NCBI RefSeq assembly: GCF_002305875.1
Contig: NZ_CP022098.1
Span: 9,672,001-9,736,000 of the forward strand
Length of the DNA stretch: 64,000 nucleotides
Source: Cystobacter fuscus
Lineage (GTDB): Bacteria > Myxococcota > Myxococcia > Myxococcales > Myxococcaceae
Reading direction: 5' to 3'
Shown: piece after piece, positions 1 to 9,809 of the stretch
How positions within the stretch are numbered: the stretch's first letter is position 1
How the letters are laid out: each line of letters starts with the position of its first letter
Notes under the pieces: model-generated
What the model was told of the DNA's origin: nothing
What the model saw: only the letters and a program-made list of their open reading frames with translations
The model's database searches: none
Position numbers and translations under genes: made by a program

Positions 1-12
1 CTTACAACAACT

Positions 13-40
13 CGGGGCGCCGGCTCATGCCAGCGCCCCG
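13..40 (-). terminator. Hairpin terminator after rpsO
   Basis: An 8-bp perfect inverted repeat (CGGGGCGC at 13-20, GCGCCCCG at 33-40) lies just past the rpsO stop. The cleanest T-run (43-47) follows on the plus strand. On the minus strand the tail is only moderately T-rich, so it may be bidirectional or serve a convergent gene to the left. Confidence 0.55.
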
Positions 41-53
41 GGTTTTTCAAGGC

Positions 54-326
54 CTACTTGCGGATGCCGAGGCCCTCGATGAGCTTCTTGTAGCGGTTGG
101 CGTCCTTGCTGCGCAGGTAGTCGAGCAGGCGGCGACGCTGACCGACCAGCTTGAGCAGACCGCGGCGGGAGTGGTGGTCCTTCTTGTGCGTCTTGAAGTG
201 CTCGGTGAGCATGGTGATGCGCTCGGAGAGCAGCGCCACCTGCACCTCGGGGGAGCCCGTGTCGGTCTCGTGGGTGCGGTACTTCGAGACGACCTCTGCC
301 TTGCGGTCCTGATGCAATGCCGACAT
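54..326 (-). CDS. rpsO: 30S ribosomal protein S15
   Basis: The 90-residue product matches S15 over its whole length. It contains the H-x-x-D-x-G-S-x-E-V-Q motif near residues 19-30 and the basic stretch [21 protein letters not shown] typical of the family. S15 binds 16S rRNA helices 20-22 early in 30S platform assembly. It is the last member of the translation operon seen here; pnp often follows in other bacteria but would lie outside the left edge. A terminator-like hairpin at 412-446 separates it from the upstream genes, so it probably has its own promoter or depends on read-through. S15 autoregulates through its leader in several bacteria; no specific site could be assigned here. Confidence 0.97.
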   Translation of the reverse strand: MSALHQDRKAEVVSKYRTHETDTGSPEVQVALLSERITMLTEHFKTHKKDHHSRRGLLKLVGQRRRLLDYLRSKDANRYKKLIEGLGIRK

Positions 327-411
327 GTGATTCCTTCGCTTCTCTGCCCGCTCCGGAGTGAGGTACTGCGGTCGCCACGGTCCGCGGAGGGGTACAGACC
401 GGGTCTCCTTC

Positions 412-446
412 TTCTAATAAACCGGGCGCTTATAAGCGTCGCCCGG
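412..446 (-). terminator. Intrinsic terminator between MoaD-like gene and rpsO
   Basis: CCGGGCG (422-428) pairs with CGCCCGG (440-446) around an internal palindrome GCTTATAAGC (428-437). Read on the minus strand, the stem is followed by TTTATTAG, a T-rich tail. It sits 14 bp past the stop of the MoaD-like gene and 86 bp before rpsO, so it should uncouple or attenuate rpsO from the truB transcript. Confidence 0.6.
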
Positions 447-460
447 ATGAGCGGTCAACC

Positions 461-781
461 TTAAGCGCCCGAGGGACCGCTCGGAGGGGGACGCGACAAC
501 AGGAAGAGGTGGAGCCGCCGTCCAGTCGACAGTCCCGTTCCCCCCAGGGCGAGTTCCTCGAGGGAATGGGAGTCCAGGGCCAGGTGCACGTAGGAGCCGC
601 CCGTGGCGGGCCTGTCCCCGGCGAGGTGCTGGCGCAGCCGGGGGTAGAGCGAGAGCAGGGTCTCGAGCACGTCGCCCACGCCGGCATCGCCGGGCACGCC
701 GAGGCTCACCTCGCGGCGGCCCTCGAAGAGGGGGCGCAGGGGCGGGGGAATCACCACGTTGACGTCGAGCGCCCGGGCCAC
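461..781 (-). CDS. MoaD/ThiS-like beta-grasp protein without GG tail
   Basis: A product of about 106 residues is predicted from a GTG start one base after the truB stop, which is why this start is preferred over longer in-frame ones that run into truB. The pattern IPPPLRPLFEGRREVSL, then VLETLLSLYPRLRQHL, then YVHLALDSHSLEEL and LHLFLLSR, follows the ubiquitin-like fold of MoaD/ThiS sulfur carriers. Those carriers end in a Gly-Gly that is adenylated and thiocarboxylated; here the end is PPPSGPSGA with no GG. It may therefore be a structural relative or need processing. Family assignment is by eye. Confidence 0.6.
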   Translation of the reverse strand: MARALDVNVVIPPPLRPLFEGRREVSLGVPGDAGVGDVLETLLSLYPRLRQHLAGDRPATGGSYVHLALDSHSLEELALGGTGLSTGRRLHLFLLSRPPPSGPSGA

Positions 782-782
782 G

Positions 783-1652
783 CTAGACGAGCACACGCAG
801 GTAGCGCAGCCGGCCGCGGACCACCTCGGCCACCGCGAGCAGCACGCCCGAGGGTCCCACCACGCGCACCCGGCCCGGATGCGAGGGGGCCTCGACGGGC
901 ACCCCATGGGACACCCGCTCCGCGTCCGCCGCGCTCACCAGCACCGCGGGCAGGTCCACGAGCGCCTCGGACACGGGCAACAGGCGCCGCACCAGGGCCT
1001 CGGGCTCGCGCACCAGCGCGGGCACGTCCGCCAGGGGGAGCGCGTGGGTGAGGGAGAAGGGCCCGCTCGCGGTGCGCCGCAGCGCCTCCAGATGGGCTCC
1101 GCAGCCGAGCGCCCGGCCCAGGTCATAGGCGAGCGTGCGCACGAAGAAACCCTTGGAGCAGCGCACGGACAGGCGCAGCTGGGTGGCGTTGAAGTCGCGC
1201 AGCACCAGCTCGTACACCGTCACCTGGCGGCTGGCGCGCTCCACCTCCTCACCCGCGCGGGCCAGCTCGTACAGCCGCTTGCCGCCCACCTTCACCGCCG
1301 AATACATGGGCGGCACCTGCTCGAAGGTGCCCCGGAAGCGGCCGAGCACGTCCTCGAGCAACGAGGCGGTGAGCGGGGGCACGGGCGCCTCGGCGACCAC
1401 CTTGCCCTCGGCGTCCTGCGTGTCCGTCTCCGCGCCCAGGCGCACCACGGCGTCATAGGCCTTGTCGCCCTCGGTGATGAAGCCCGCCACCTTGGTGGCT
1501 TCCCCCAGGCACAGGGGCAGCACCCCGGTCGCCATGGGATCCAGCGTGCCGGTATGGCCCACCTTCTTCACCCGGAGCAGACCACGTACCTGTCGAACCA
1601 CGTCGAACGACGTGGGGCCCTTGGGCTTGTCGATGACCAGCACGCCGTCCAT
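783..1652 (-). CDS. truB: tRNA pseudouridine(55) synthase
   Basis: TruB isomerises U55 in the T-loop of elongator tRNAs and also acts as a tRNA chaperone. The N-terminus GVLVIDKPKGPTSFDVV is diagnostic. The catalytic motif follows as GHTGTLDPMATGVLPLCLG, with the Asp of LDP as nucleophile, then YDAVVRLGAETDTQDAEG, and the protein ends in a PUA-like region. The ATG at 1652 gives 289 residues and the canonical start; a TTG two codons upstream directly follows the rbfA stop and is an alternative. Spacing to rbfA is a few bases, so the two genes are translationally linked. Confidence 0.96.
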   Translation of the reverse strand: MDGVLVIDKPKGPTSFDVVRQVRGLLRVKKVGHTGTLDPMATGVLPLCLGEATKVAGFITEGDKAYDAVVRLGAETDTQDAEGKVVAEAPVPPLTASLLEDVLGRFRGTFEQVPPMYSAVKVGGKRLYELARAGEEVERASRQVTVYELVLRDFNATQLRLSVRCSKGFFVRTLAYDLGRALGCGAHLEALRRTASGPFSLTHALPLADVPALVREPEALVRRLLPVSEALVDLPAVLVSAADAERVSHGVPVEAPSHPGRVRVVGPSGVLLAVAEVVRGRLRYLRVLV

Positions 1653-1658
1653 GCTCAA

Positions 1659-2018
1659 CTACCCACCTTCCTTCTCCTTCATCTCGCGCAGCAGCCGCTC
1701 GATGCGGTCACCCCGCTCCAACGACTCGTCGAAGGTGAAGAATACTTCGGGCGACACCCGCATGTTCACCGCCTCGGTGATCTGCCGGCGGATGAAGCCC
1801 TTGGCCGCCTCGAGCCCCTTGTGGGTCTCCTTGCGCTCCTGCTCGCTGCCCATCATCGAGTAGTAGATGCGCGCGGTCTTCAGGTCCGGCGACACCTTGA
1901 CGCCGGTGATGGTGATGTAGCCAATGCGCGGATCCTTCAGCTCGCCCCGGGTGAGCATCCTCCCCATGGCGGCCTGGATCTCCTGTCCCACGCGCTCCGG
2001 CCGATTGCTCGTACTCAT
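1659..2018 (-). CDS. rbfA: 30S ribosome-binding factor A
   Basis: RbfA is a KH-fold assembly factor that binds the 16S 5' region during 30S maturation. The 119-residue product has [14 protein letters not shown], then [26 protein letters not shown], then [21 protein letters not shown], all typical. The ATG at 2018 overlaps the upstream DUF503 stop as ATGA, which fixes this start over the in-frame ATG four codons upstream and implies coupled translation. The family size is about 110-130 residues. Confidence 0.95.
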   Translation of the reverse strand: MSTSNRPERVGQEIQAAMGRMLTRGELKDPRIGYITITGVKVSPDLKTARIYYSMMGSEQERKETHKGLEAAKGFIRRQITEAVNMRVSPEVFFTFDESLERGDRIERLLREMKEKEGG

Positions 2019-2614
2019 TTCTTCTCCCACTCCCTCGGATTGCGCAGGCTCCGGGCACGCGCCCGGACCTCGTCCTCGGACAGCGAGCCCCGCCGTTCCG
2101 GGGTGACGCTCGGCTGTCCGCCCTCCCGTTTACCGGGCCGACGCTCCCAGTCCACCATGCCCTCGGCTTCGGCCATGGAGCGGTCTCCCCGGCCCATGCC
2201 GGCGATGAGTTCCTCCAGGTCCGCCTCTGGCCCCGCCTCGTCTCCATCCCCGTCGAACCCGCCCGCCTCCTCGGCCTCCTCGTCCCGTGCGGCGGACGCG
2301 GAGCGCGTGGGGGTGTAGAGCGTGTCGCCAAAGCCCATGATCTCCGTCTGACGGGAGATGAGGGGAGCGACGTACATTTCCTCGACGAAGTGGATGACCT
2401 TCTCCATCTGCTCGTCGACGTGGCGACGGTCGTTGCCCACCACCGTCAGCCCGAGCGTGGCCTTCTGCCACAAATCCTGATCATCCACCTCGGCCACGGC
2501 CACGTTGAAGCGGGCCTTCAAGCGATCCGTTACCCGGCGGAGGACCTGTCGTTTGGCCTTGAGGGAGCCACTTTCCGGAATCTGGAGGGTCAACCGCGCG
2601 ACACCCACGAACAT
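2015..2614 (-). CDS. DUF503 (YlxP-like) protein with long acidic C-terminal extension
   Basis: The first ~95 residues ([22 protein letters not shown] onwards, then [25 protein letters not shown]) match DUF503/YlxP, a small ferredoxin-like-fold protein usually encoded between infB and rbfA and inferred to assist 30S maturation. The usual family length is about 95 residues. This product has 199, with a C-terminal tail rich in Asp, Glu, Gly and Arg (about residues 110-199) that looks disordered. It overlaps rbfA by 4 bp. The role of the tail is unknown. Confidence 0.88.
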   Translation of the reverse strand: MFVGVARLTLQIPESGSLKAKRQVLRRVTDRLKARFNVAVAEVDDQDLWQKATLGLTVVGNDRRHVDEQMEKVIHFVEEMYVAPLISRQTEIMGFGDTLYTPTRSASAARDEEAEEAGGFDGDGDEAGPEADLEELIAGMGRGDRSMAEAEGMVDWERRPGKREGGQPSVTPERRGSLSEDEVRARARSLRNPREWEKK

Positions 2615-2658
2615 GACTCAACGCCCCTCGTCCCGGTGACCGCGCCACGAGGGGCGGG

Positions 2659-2680
2659 CCACCGGGAGCAATCCCGGTGG
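2659..2680 (-). other. Intergenic hairpin with GCAA loop between infB and DUF503
   Basis: CCACCGGGA (2659-2667) and TCCCGGTGG (2672-2680) form a perfect 9-bp stem around a 4-nt loop. It lies in the 91-bp gap after infB. No T-tract follows on the transcribed strand, so it is more likely an RNA processing or stability element, or a pause site, than a full terminator. Confidence 0.5.
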
Positions 2681-2705
2681 TGGAGCACGACGACCCCGAG
2701 CGGGA

Positions 2706-5700
2706 CTAGCTCAGGCTCGGCCGCGTCTCCTCGATCTCGTAGGCCTCGATGATGTCGCCGGGCTTGAGATCGCTGTAGTTCTCGATGCCGATACCGCACT
2801 CGAAGCCCTGGGCGACTTCCTTCACGTCGTCCTTGAAGCGTCGCAGCGAGGCCATCTTCCCCGAGTACATCTGCTTGCTGTCGCGCAGCAGGCGGATGAA
2901 GGCGCCACGCTTCATGACGCCATCGAGCACCGCCGCACCGGCGATGGTGCCCAGCTTCGGCACGTTGAAGGTGTTGCGCACCTCCGCACGGCCCAGCTTG
3001 CGCTCGGTGCGGATGGGCTCGAGGAGGTCCTCCATGGACTTCCGGACACCGTCGATGAGCTCGTAGATGATGCCGTAGGTCTCCAGCGTCACTTCCTGGG
3101 CCTTGGCGGCGGCCTCGGTGCCGGACTCGGGCTTCACGTTGAAGCCCACCACCATGCCCTTGGAGGCGGCCGCGCGCATCACGTCGCCCTCGGTCATGGC
3201 GCCCACGCCCGCGTGGATGATCTCCACCCGGACCTTGTGCGTGGACAGCTTCTGCACCGCTTCCTTGACGGCCTCGGCCGAGCCCTGCACGTCCGCCTTG
3301 ATGACGAGCCGCAGTTCCTTGGGACCGCCACCCGCCTTCGTCTTGGCGAAGAGCTGCTCGAGCGTCTCGCGGGTGTTGGCCTTGCCCAGCTCCGCCTCCC
3401 GGCCCTTCATGGCGCGGTGGGTGGCGATCTCCTTGGCGGCCTTCTCGTCCGCCACGGCGTTGAGCGTCTCGCCGGCGGTGGGGACACCGGACAGACCGAT
3501 GACCTCCGCCGAGTAGCCCGGGAGCACTTCCTTCACGGCCTCGCCACGGCTGTTGTTCATGGCGCGCACGCGGCCGAAGTGGGTGCCGGTGACGACGGCG
3601 TCGCCCACCTTGAGCGTGCCCTCCTGCACCAGCACGGTGGCCACGGGACCGCGGCCCTTCTCCAGCTTGGCCTCGATGATGGCGCCCACCGCCGGACGCG
3701 ACGGGTTGCTCGTGAGCTCGAGCACCTCGGCCTGCAGCGCGATGTTCTCCAGCAGCAGGTCGATGCCCATCTTCTGCTTGGCCGACACGGGGACCATGAT
3801 GGTCTCGCCGCCCCACTCTTCCGGAGTGAGCTCGTGGTTGGCCAGGTCCTTCTTCACGCGGTCCGGGTTGGCGCCCGGCACGTCCATCTTGTTGATGGCG
3901 ACGACGATGGGCACCTCGGCGGCCTTGGCCTGCTTGATGGACTCGATCGTCTGGGGCATCACGCCGTCATCGGCGGCCACCACCAGCACCACGATGTCCG
4001 TCACGTTGGCGCCGCGGGCGCGCATGGCCGTGAAGGCCTCGTGGCCCGGCGTGTCGAGGAAGGTGATGTCGCCGCGCGACGTCTTCACCGAGTAGGCGCC
4101 GATGTGCTGGGTGATGCCACCGGCCTCGCCCGCGGCCACGTTGGCGGCGCGGATGGCGTCGAGCAGGCTCGTCTTGCCGTGGTCGACGTGGCCCATGACG
4201 GTGACGACCGGCGGACGCGGACGCTCGTCCTCGGGGCGCACCTGGACCTCGGGCAGGAAGTCCTCGACCTCGAAGCCCGCCTTCTCCACGCGCCAGCCGT
4301 AGTCGGTGGCGAGCAGCTCGGTGGTCTCCGCGTCGATGACCTGGTTGGCCGTGGCCATCTTGCCCAGGCCCATGAGCTTCTTGATGAGCTCGTTGGTGCG
4401 CACACCCATGCGCTGGCCCAGGTCGGACACGCTGATGCCCTCCTGGATCTTGATGACCTTCTTCTCCTCGGCCATCTGGGTGATCTGCGTCTTGGCGCCC
4501 TTCTTCGTGGGCTTCTTCTTCTTGCCCCGGACGGGGATGGTGACGCGGCCCCACACCAGGTCCGTCATCTCCTGCTTGGAGATGCCGCCCTCGGTGCCCG
4601 GAGCGCCCTTCTTGCCACGCCCGCCTGCCTTCTCCTTCTCCTTGTTCTTGGAGACGTCGACGAGCTCGCGGCCCCGGCCCAGGTGGTCCGGAACGACCTT
4701 GTACTCGCGCTTCTCACCGATGGCGCTCTTGCCGGGCGCCATGGGGTACTGCCGGCCCGCGCTCGTGGTGGGCGTGACGCGGCGCACCTGGATGAGCGGG
4801 CGCGAGATGACGACGGCCTGGGTGGCCGTGGGACGCAGCGAACGCGGATCCTGCGCGACCTGCTGGTGGGGAACACCGCCCACCATGTGGGTCGGCGACG
4901 CAGGCGTCGCCCCGCCAGCGGGAGGAGCCCCCTGGGCGCCCACCGGAGTGCCCGGAGACGAAGGACGCACCGGCGCCGAGGACGGGCCACTGCGCTGGTA
5001 CTGGCTCGGCCCACCGCGCTGGTACTGGCCAGGGCCACCCGGACGGCCACCCTGACCACCGGGTCCACCCGGACGGCCACCCTGACCACCGGGTCCACCC
5101 GGACGACCACCCTGACCACCGGGTCCACCCGGACGGCCACCCTGACCACCGGGTCCACCCGGACGGCCAGAGCCCGACATGCCGGGTCCTCCCGAGGAAG
5201 AGGACCGCTGGGGTCCAGAAGAGGGATGCGAAGGCGTCCGGACAGCGGGCGGAACCGCCGAAGGCGGCGGACGGGTAGGCAAGTGGGGTGACTCCTTGAA
5301 AGAGGATGCCGGCCGCGAGGCGGCGGGGGCTGGGGTCGGAGCCCGAGGGGGCTCCACCGCCCGGGGCGCCTCGGCGGCGGCGACGGGAGGCTGCGGGGCA
5401 GCAGGGGTGGAAGGCGTCGCGGCCGCCACGGGGGCCGGCGTCTCGACGCGGGGCGCCTCGGCGGGAGCCGGGGCGGCGGCCTCGGCCCGGGGGGCCTCGG
5501 CGACAGGAGCAGGCGGAGGAGGCGGCGGCGCGGCCACCGGGGCGGGAGCCTCCGGGGCGGCCGACACCGGCGCGGTCACGGCCGGAGCGGGCGCGGCCGG
5601 GCTCTCCGCCACGGGGGCGGCGATGGGCGGGGCCTCGGCGCGAGGGGGCTCGGGAGGCGCGACCACCACGGCGGCGGCGGCCTCGGTGGCGGCCGGCTCG

Positions 5701-6026
5701 GTGACCTCACGCGGCAGGTCGACGGAAGCGGTCGGAGCCGCGGAGGCGGGTGCCTCGTCGGGCTGCTCGGCGGAGGGCGCGTTCGACGGGGCCTTGCGGC
5801 GCACCACGAAGCCCTTGGCCGCCACGGGCGCGGCGGCCTGCTTCGGCTTGCGCTTGTCGAGGATCCGCTGCACGGCGGAGGTGGCCTGATCGTCCTCGAG
5901 CGAGGACGAGTGGCTCTTGACGTCGTAGCCGAGCGCGACGAGCTCGGTCACGACCTCTTTGTTGTCGAGCTCGACCCCGTGGTCCTTGAGCTCCTTGGCA
6001 ATCTCGTGAACTCGCTTCTTCGACAT
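2706..6026 (-). CDS. infB: Translation initiation factor IF-2
   Basis: IF-2 is the GTPase that brings fMet-tRNA to the 30S P site and promotes subunit joining. The 1106-residue product begins with an IF2N domain ([17 protein letters not shown]). A long Ala/Pro/Glu-rich segment (about 70-280) and four near-identical 10-residue [10 protein letters not shown] units (about 287-328) follow. Next come a second IF2N-like segment, the G domain with GHVDHGKTS (near residue 612), DTPGHE and NKMD, and domains II-IV. It is longer than the E. coli protein (890), almost entirely because of the linker, as in other myxobacteria. It sits downstream of ylxR and nusA in the usual order. Confidence 0.98.
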   Translation of the reverse strand: MSKKRVHEIAKELKDHGVELDNKEVVTELVALGYDVKSHSSSLEDDQATSAVQRILDKRKPKQAAAPVAAKGFVVRRKAPSNAPSAEQPDEAPASAAPTASVDLPREVTEPAATEAAAAVVVAPPEPPRAEAPPIAAPVAESPAAPAPAVTAPVSAAPEAPAPVAAPPPPPPAPVAEAPRAEAAAPAPAEAPRVETPAPVAAATPSTPAAPQPPVAAAEAPRAVEPPRAPTPAPAASRPASSFKESPHLPTRPPPSAVPPAVRTPSHPSSGPQRSSSSGGPGMSGSGRPGGPGGQGGRPGGPGGQGGRPGGPGGQGGRPGGPGGQGGRPGGPGQYQRGGPSQYQRSGPSSAPVRPSSPGTPVGAQGAPPAGGATPASPTHMVGGVPHQQVAQDPRSLRPTATQAVVISRPLIQVRRVTPTTSAGRQYPMAPGKSAIGEKREYKVVPDHLGRGRELVDVSKNKEKEKAGGRGKKGAPGTEGGISKQEMTDLVWGRVTIPVRGKKKKPTKKGAKTQITQMAEEKKVIKIQEGISVSDLGQRMGVRTNELIKKLMGLGKMATANQVIDAETTELLATDYGWRVEKAGFEVEDFLPEVQVRPEDERPRPPVVTVMGHVDHGKTSLLDAIRAANVAAGEAGGITQHIGAYSVKTSRGDITFLDTPGHEAFTAMRARGANVTDIVVLVVAADDGVMPQTIESIKQAKAAEVPIVVAINKMDVPGANPDRVKKDLANHELTPEEWGGETIMVPVSAKQKMGIDLLLENIALQAEVLELTSNPSRPAVGAIIEAKLEKGRGPVATVLVQEGTLKVGDAVVTGTHFGRVRAMNNSRGEAVKEVLPGYSAEVIGLSGVPTAGETLNAVADEKAAKEIATHRAMKGREAELGKANTRETLEQLFAKTKAGGGPKELRLVIKADVQGSAEAVKEAVQKLSTHKVRVEIIHAGVGAMTEGDVMRAAASKGMVVGFNVKPESGTEAAAKAQEVTLETYGIIYELIDGVRKSMEDLLEPIRTERKLGRAEVRNTFNVPKLGTIAGAAVLDGVMKRGAFIRLLRDSKQMYSGKMASLRRFKDDVKEVAQGFECGIGIENYSDLKPGDIIEAYEIEETRPSLS
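5041..5164 (-). repeat. Four tandem 30-bp units inside infB
   Basis: Four consecutive 30-bp units (5041-5070, 5071-5100, 5101-5130, 5131-5160) differ by a single base, G to A in the third. They encode [10 protein letters not shown] in frame. The near-identity at the DNA level suggests recent expansion by slippage or unequal exchange. They are coding repeats and not a CRISPR array. Confidence 0.9.
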
Positions 6027-6098
6027 ACCTTGCTTGGCCTTTTGCTCCGCCGGCTACCAGGCGCAGCACCCTAATCCAAAAACGTGTGTGAGTGGGTG

Positions 6099-6452
6099 CT
6101 AACGCCCACTCCCTCCGGTCGCTCCACCCCGGCCCGAGACCGACTCCAGCGCCTGTCCCAGGAGCGACGGGTCGACCGGACCCGCCTTTCCCCGGAAGGC
6201 CCTACCGAAGGCCTTCCGCTTCACCGCCGCCGCCAGGCACCCCACCCCACAAAGATAGGCCCCCCGTCCAGGGAGCTTCCTCCGCCCATCCACCACCACG
6301 CCCCCTTCAGGCCCCACCCCCAATCGGATGAGTTCCTCCTGGCCACGCCTCGCGCCGCACCCGATGCAGCTTCGCACCGGTCCGGCCCCCACCGGCAACT
6401 CTTCTCTACTATTAGTACTGGAGCGGGCTTTCAGGCGCATCCCCTCAGCCAT
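6099..6452 (-). CDS. YlxR/RnpM family RNA-binding protein (DUF448)
   Basis: This small basic protein of 117 residues has the family's two signatures: RSCIGCGARRGQEELIRL (about 27-44) and GRGAYLCGVGCLAAAVKRKAFGRAF (about 62-86). YlxR homologues bind RNA, and in Bacillus the protein (RnpM) modulates RNase P. Its position between nusA and infB is conserved across bacteria. A short Gly/Ser tail follows the domain. A second in-frame ATG four codons in (about 6440) is an equally possible start. Confidence 0.93.
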   Translation of the reverse strand: MAEGMRLKARSSTNSREELPVGAGPVRSCIGCGARRGQEELIRLGVGPEGGVVVDGRRKLPGRGAYLCGVGCLAAAVKRKAFGRAFRGKAGPVDPSLLGQALESVSGRGGATGGSGR

Positions 6453-6480
6453 CCAAGCGAGCTTACGACATTACCGCGAA

Positions 6481-8169
6481 CTAAGCGCCCGCCGGCTCGG
6501 CGGAAGGCGAGGAGGCGGACGAGCCCCGTTCCGCGTTGAGTTCCGCCCGGAGCCGGGCTTCCTCCACCAGATAGTTCTCCGCCGCGCTCTTGAGCTGGCG
6601 GGCCTTCTTGATGCCCACCCCCGGCACGTCCCCCAGCCGGGCCAGGTCCTTCTCGTTGGCGATGTCCTCCACCGACTTGTACCCGGCCAGCACCAGCTGC
6701 TCGATGGCCTTCTCGCCCATGCCCCTGACACGCGCCATGCGCTCGGTCTGACTGAGCTCGTCCGGATGACGGCGCGCCTCGGCCTGGCGGGCCTGCTCGC
6801 GCTCGCGCTCCATGCGGGAGAGCTCCGCGGCGTCCAGCCCCATCTGCTTGCGCGCCTCCTCCTGCATGGCCGGCACGCGCGAGGGATCCACGCCCGGAAT
6901 CTGCGACAGCACCTCCGCATTGGCCTCGGCGATGTCCTTGGCCTGACGGAAGCCGTGGGCGTAGAGCGTCTCCACCAGCATCTCGTTGACGCCGGGCAGC
7001 GCGCCCAGGGAGCGGTTGGCGAACTCGCGCATCTCGCGCACGCGGCTCTCGCTGTTGATGTCCAGCTTCCAGCCGGTGAGCTGCGCGGCCAGGCGCACGT
7101 TCTGGCCCCGGCGGCCGATGGCCAGCGACAGCTGGTCGTCCGGCACGATGAGCTCCATGGCGTGGTTGGCCTCGTCGATGATGACGCGGCTGACCTCGGC
7201 GGGGGCGAGCGCCGAGCACACGAAGCGCGCGGGGTCCTCGTCGAAGGGGACGATGTCGATCTTCTCCCCGCGCAGCTCCTGCACCACCGCCTGCACGCGG
7301 CTGCCCTTCATGCCCACGCACGCGCCCACCGGATCCACGTCCGCGTCGCGGCTGGACACGGCGATCTTCGCCCGCCCGCCCGGCTCGCGCGCCGCCGCCT
7401 CGATGACCACGATGCCCTCGGCGATCTCCGGCACCTCCATCTCGAAGAGCTTGGTGAGCAGGTTGACCGAGGCGCGGCTGAGGACGATCTGCGGGCCCTT
7501 GGACTCGCGCAGCACGTCGAGCACGTACGCCTGGACGCGGTCACCCGCGCGGTACGTCTCGCGCGGCACCTGCTCGCGCACCGGCAGCACCGCCTCGGCG
7601 CGGCCCAGGTCCACGATGATGTTGCCGCGCTCGAAGCGCCGGGCGATGCCGGTGACGATCTCGTTCTTGCGGTCCTTGTACTCGTTGAAGACGTTCTCGC
7701 GCTCGGCGTCGCGGGTGCGCTGCAGGATGACCTGCTTGGCCGTCTGGGCCGCGATGCGCCCGAAGCCGCGCCGGAACGTCTTGAGCCGCAGGATGTCCCC
7801 GTACTGGTTGTCCTGGGCCTTGGCCTCCTCGGCGTCCTCGTCCCGGTAGAAGATCTGGAACACGAGCTCGTCGCCCGGCTCCACTTCCATGCCCTTCTTG
7901 TGGGCCTCGTCGAGGGGAATCTGGTTCACCGCCTGGATGGGATCGGTGATGATCTCCACCACGGTGATGGCCTGGAAGAGCTCCACCACGCCCTTCTCGG
8001 CGTCGTACTTGGCCTCGAGGTTGCGCTCCTGGCCGAAGTGCTTCTTGGCCGCGGTCGTCATCGCGTCCTCGAGCGTGGAGATCAGCACGCTCCGCTCGAT
8101 GCCCTTGTCCTTGGCCACCTGGTCCAGGACGAGGTTGAGGTTGATGGTGGGATTGGCTGGCGTGGGCAT
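6481..8169 (-). CDS. nusA: Transcription termination/antitermination factor NusA
   Basis: NusA binds RNA polymerase and nascent RNA and modulates pausing, termination and antitermination. The order is an N-terminal RNAP-binding domain ([28 protein letters not shown]), an S1 domain ([25 protein letters not shown]), two KH domains ([38 protein letters not shown]) and a helix-hairpin-helix C-terminus ([20 protein letters not shown]). The ATG at 8169 gives 562 residues and has GGAG six bases upstream; the TTG at 8181 is less likely. An AR-type acidic repeat as in E. coli is only partly recognisable. Confidence 0.97.
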   Translation of the reverse strand: MPTPANPTINLNLVLDQVAKDKGIERSVLISTLEDAMTTAAKKHFGQERNLEAKYDAEKGVVELFQAITVVEIITDPIQAVNQIPLDEAHKKGMEVEPGDELVFQIFYRDEDAEEAKAQDNQYGDILRLKTFRRGFGRIAAQTAKQVILQRTRDAERENVFNEYKDRKNEIVTGIARRFERGNIIVDLGRAEAVLPVREQVPRETYRAGDRVQAYVLDVLRESKGPQIVLSRASVNLLTKLFEMEVPEIAEGIVVIEAAAREPGGRAKIAVSSRDADVDPVGACVGMKGSRVQAVVQELRGEKIDIVPFDEDPARFVCSALAPAEVSRVIIDEANHAMELIVPDDQLSLAIGRRGQNVRLAAQLTGWKLDINSESRVREMREFANRSLGALPGVNEMLVETLYAHGFRQAKDIAEANAEVLSQIPGVDPSRVPAMQEEARKQMGLDAAELSRMEREREQARQAEARRHPDELSQTERMARVRGMGEKAIEQLVLAGYKSVEDIANEKDLARLGDVPGVGIKKARQLKSAAENYLVEEARLRAELNAERGSSASSPSAEPAGA

Positions 8170-8230
8170 CTTCTTCTCCAAAAGGTTCCACGGGCGCGCC
8201 CGCGCGAGGGCGCCCCCTGTATGTGGACTG

Positions 8231-8713
8231 CTAGAACTCGAACTCCAGATTGGCCTTGGCGATGTCCTTGAAGGGGATGCGGAAGCTGCCCGCTCCTTCC
8301 ACGTCCACGCTGATGGCGTCGGCCGCCACCTCGGTGAGCGTGCCGGTGAAGTTCTTGCGTGGCGGCTCCCCGATGGGCCCGAAGGTCTTCACCTTCACCC
8401 GCTGGCCCTTCACCCGCTCGTAATGCTGCGGCTTCTTCAGGGGACGGTTCACGCCCGGGCTGGACACCTCCAGGTTGTACTCGTGGGGAATCAGGTCCTC
8501 CACGTCCAACACCGTGTCCACCGCCCGCGACACCTGCGAACACTCATCCAGGCCCACCCGCCCACCGGGCTTGTCGATGAACAGGCGCAGGACCCAGCCC
8601 TCGTGCTCGCGGACGAACTCCACCTCGAGGAGCTCCAGCCCCTCGCCCGCAACGATGGGCTCGAGCACCGATTGTGCCCTCGCCTCCACCGTCTGCTTGA
8701 TGTTCTCCGCCAT
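8231..8713 (-). CDS. rimP: Ribosome maturation factor RimP
   Basis: RimP helps 30S assembly before S19 and the 3' domain join. The 160-residue product contains ARAQSVLEPIVAGEGLELLEVEFVREHEGWVLRLFIDKPGG, then DECSQVSRAVDTVLDVEDLIPHEYNLEVSSPGVNRPLK, both characteristic of RimP. The ATG at 8713 (MAENIKQ) matches the family start; upstream in-frame codons would run through a leader hairpin. It is the first gene of the operon and is followed by nusA after about 60 bp. Confidence 0.95.
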   Translation of the reverse strand: MAENIKQTVEARAQSVLEPIVAGEGLELLEVEFVREHEGWVLRLFIDKPGGRVGLDECSQVSRAVDTVLDVEDLIPHEYNLEVSSPGVNRPLKKPQHYERVKGQRVKVKTFGPIGEPPRKNFTGTLTEVAADAISVDVEGAGSFRIPFKDIAKANLEFEF

Positions 8714-8739
8714 AGGCCGCTTCGAAAACTCCGGACTCC

Positions 8740-8778
8740 CAAAAACACGAAAAGCGGGCACGGACGGCCCACTTTTCG
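8740..8778 (-). terminator. Terminator-like hairpin in the rimP leader (possible attenuator)
   Basis: CGAAAAG (8748-8754) pairs with CTTTTCG (8772-8778), with an inner GGGC/GCCC stem (8756-8759, 8767-8770). On the minus strand it is followed by TGTTTTTGGG, an intrinsic-terminator pattern. It lies about 35-65 bp upstream of the rimP ATG in the gap that also holds the divergent promoter region. Because nusA lies in this operon, NusA-sensitive attenuation is an inference worth testing. Confidence 0.5.
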
Positions 8779-8931
8779 AGGAACTGCGTCGAAAAATGTC
8801 GGCGGCGTCCCTAGCACACGCCACCTCGGGGTGTAAAGGAAGACGCACCCCATGCTCCGTCAGCAAAACACTCCCCCCGGGCACAAGGATTCCCGGGGTT
8901 TCCGCGACAAGGAGGCGGTTATAACGGCGCC

Positions 8932-9735
<804 letters not shown>

Positions 9736-9809
9736 AGCGACCAGGCGGTTGGAGCATGCCCCCCTGGGTCCCGGTTGCATTCCCCGGTACACTGAGGGCT
9801 GGACCCCCC

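Noticed and set aside
759-2318. Plus-strand frame across truB, rbfA and DUF503
   Set aside because: It spans three recognisable genes on the other strand and has no motif of its own.
5041-5164. CRISPR-like 30-bp repeats
   Set aside because: The units are contiguous with no spacers and encode Gly-rich decapeptides in frame with IF-2.
3213-5291. Long plus-strand frame opposite infB
   Set aside because: An antisense shadow produced by GC-rich codon use; infB has full domain structure on the minus strand.
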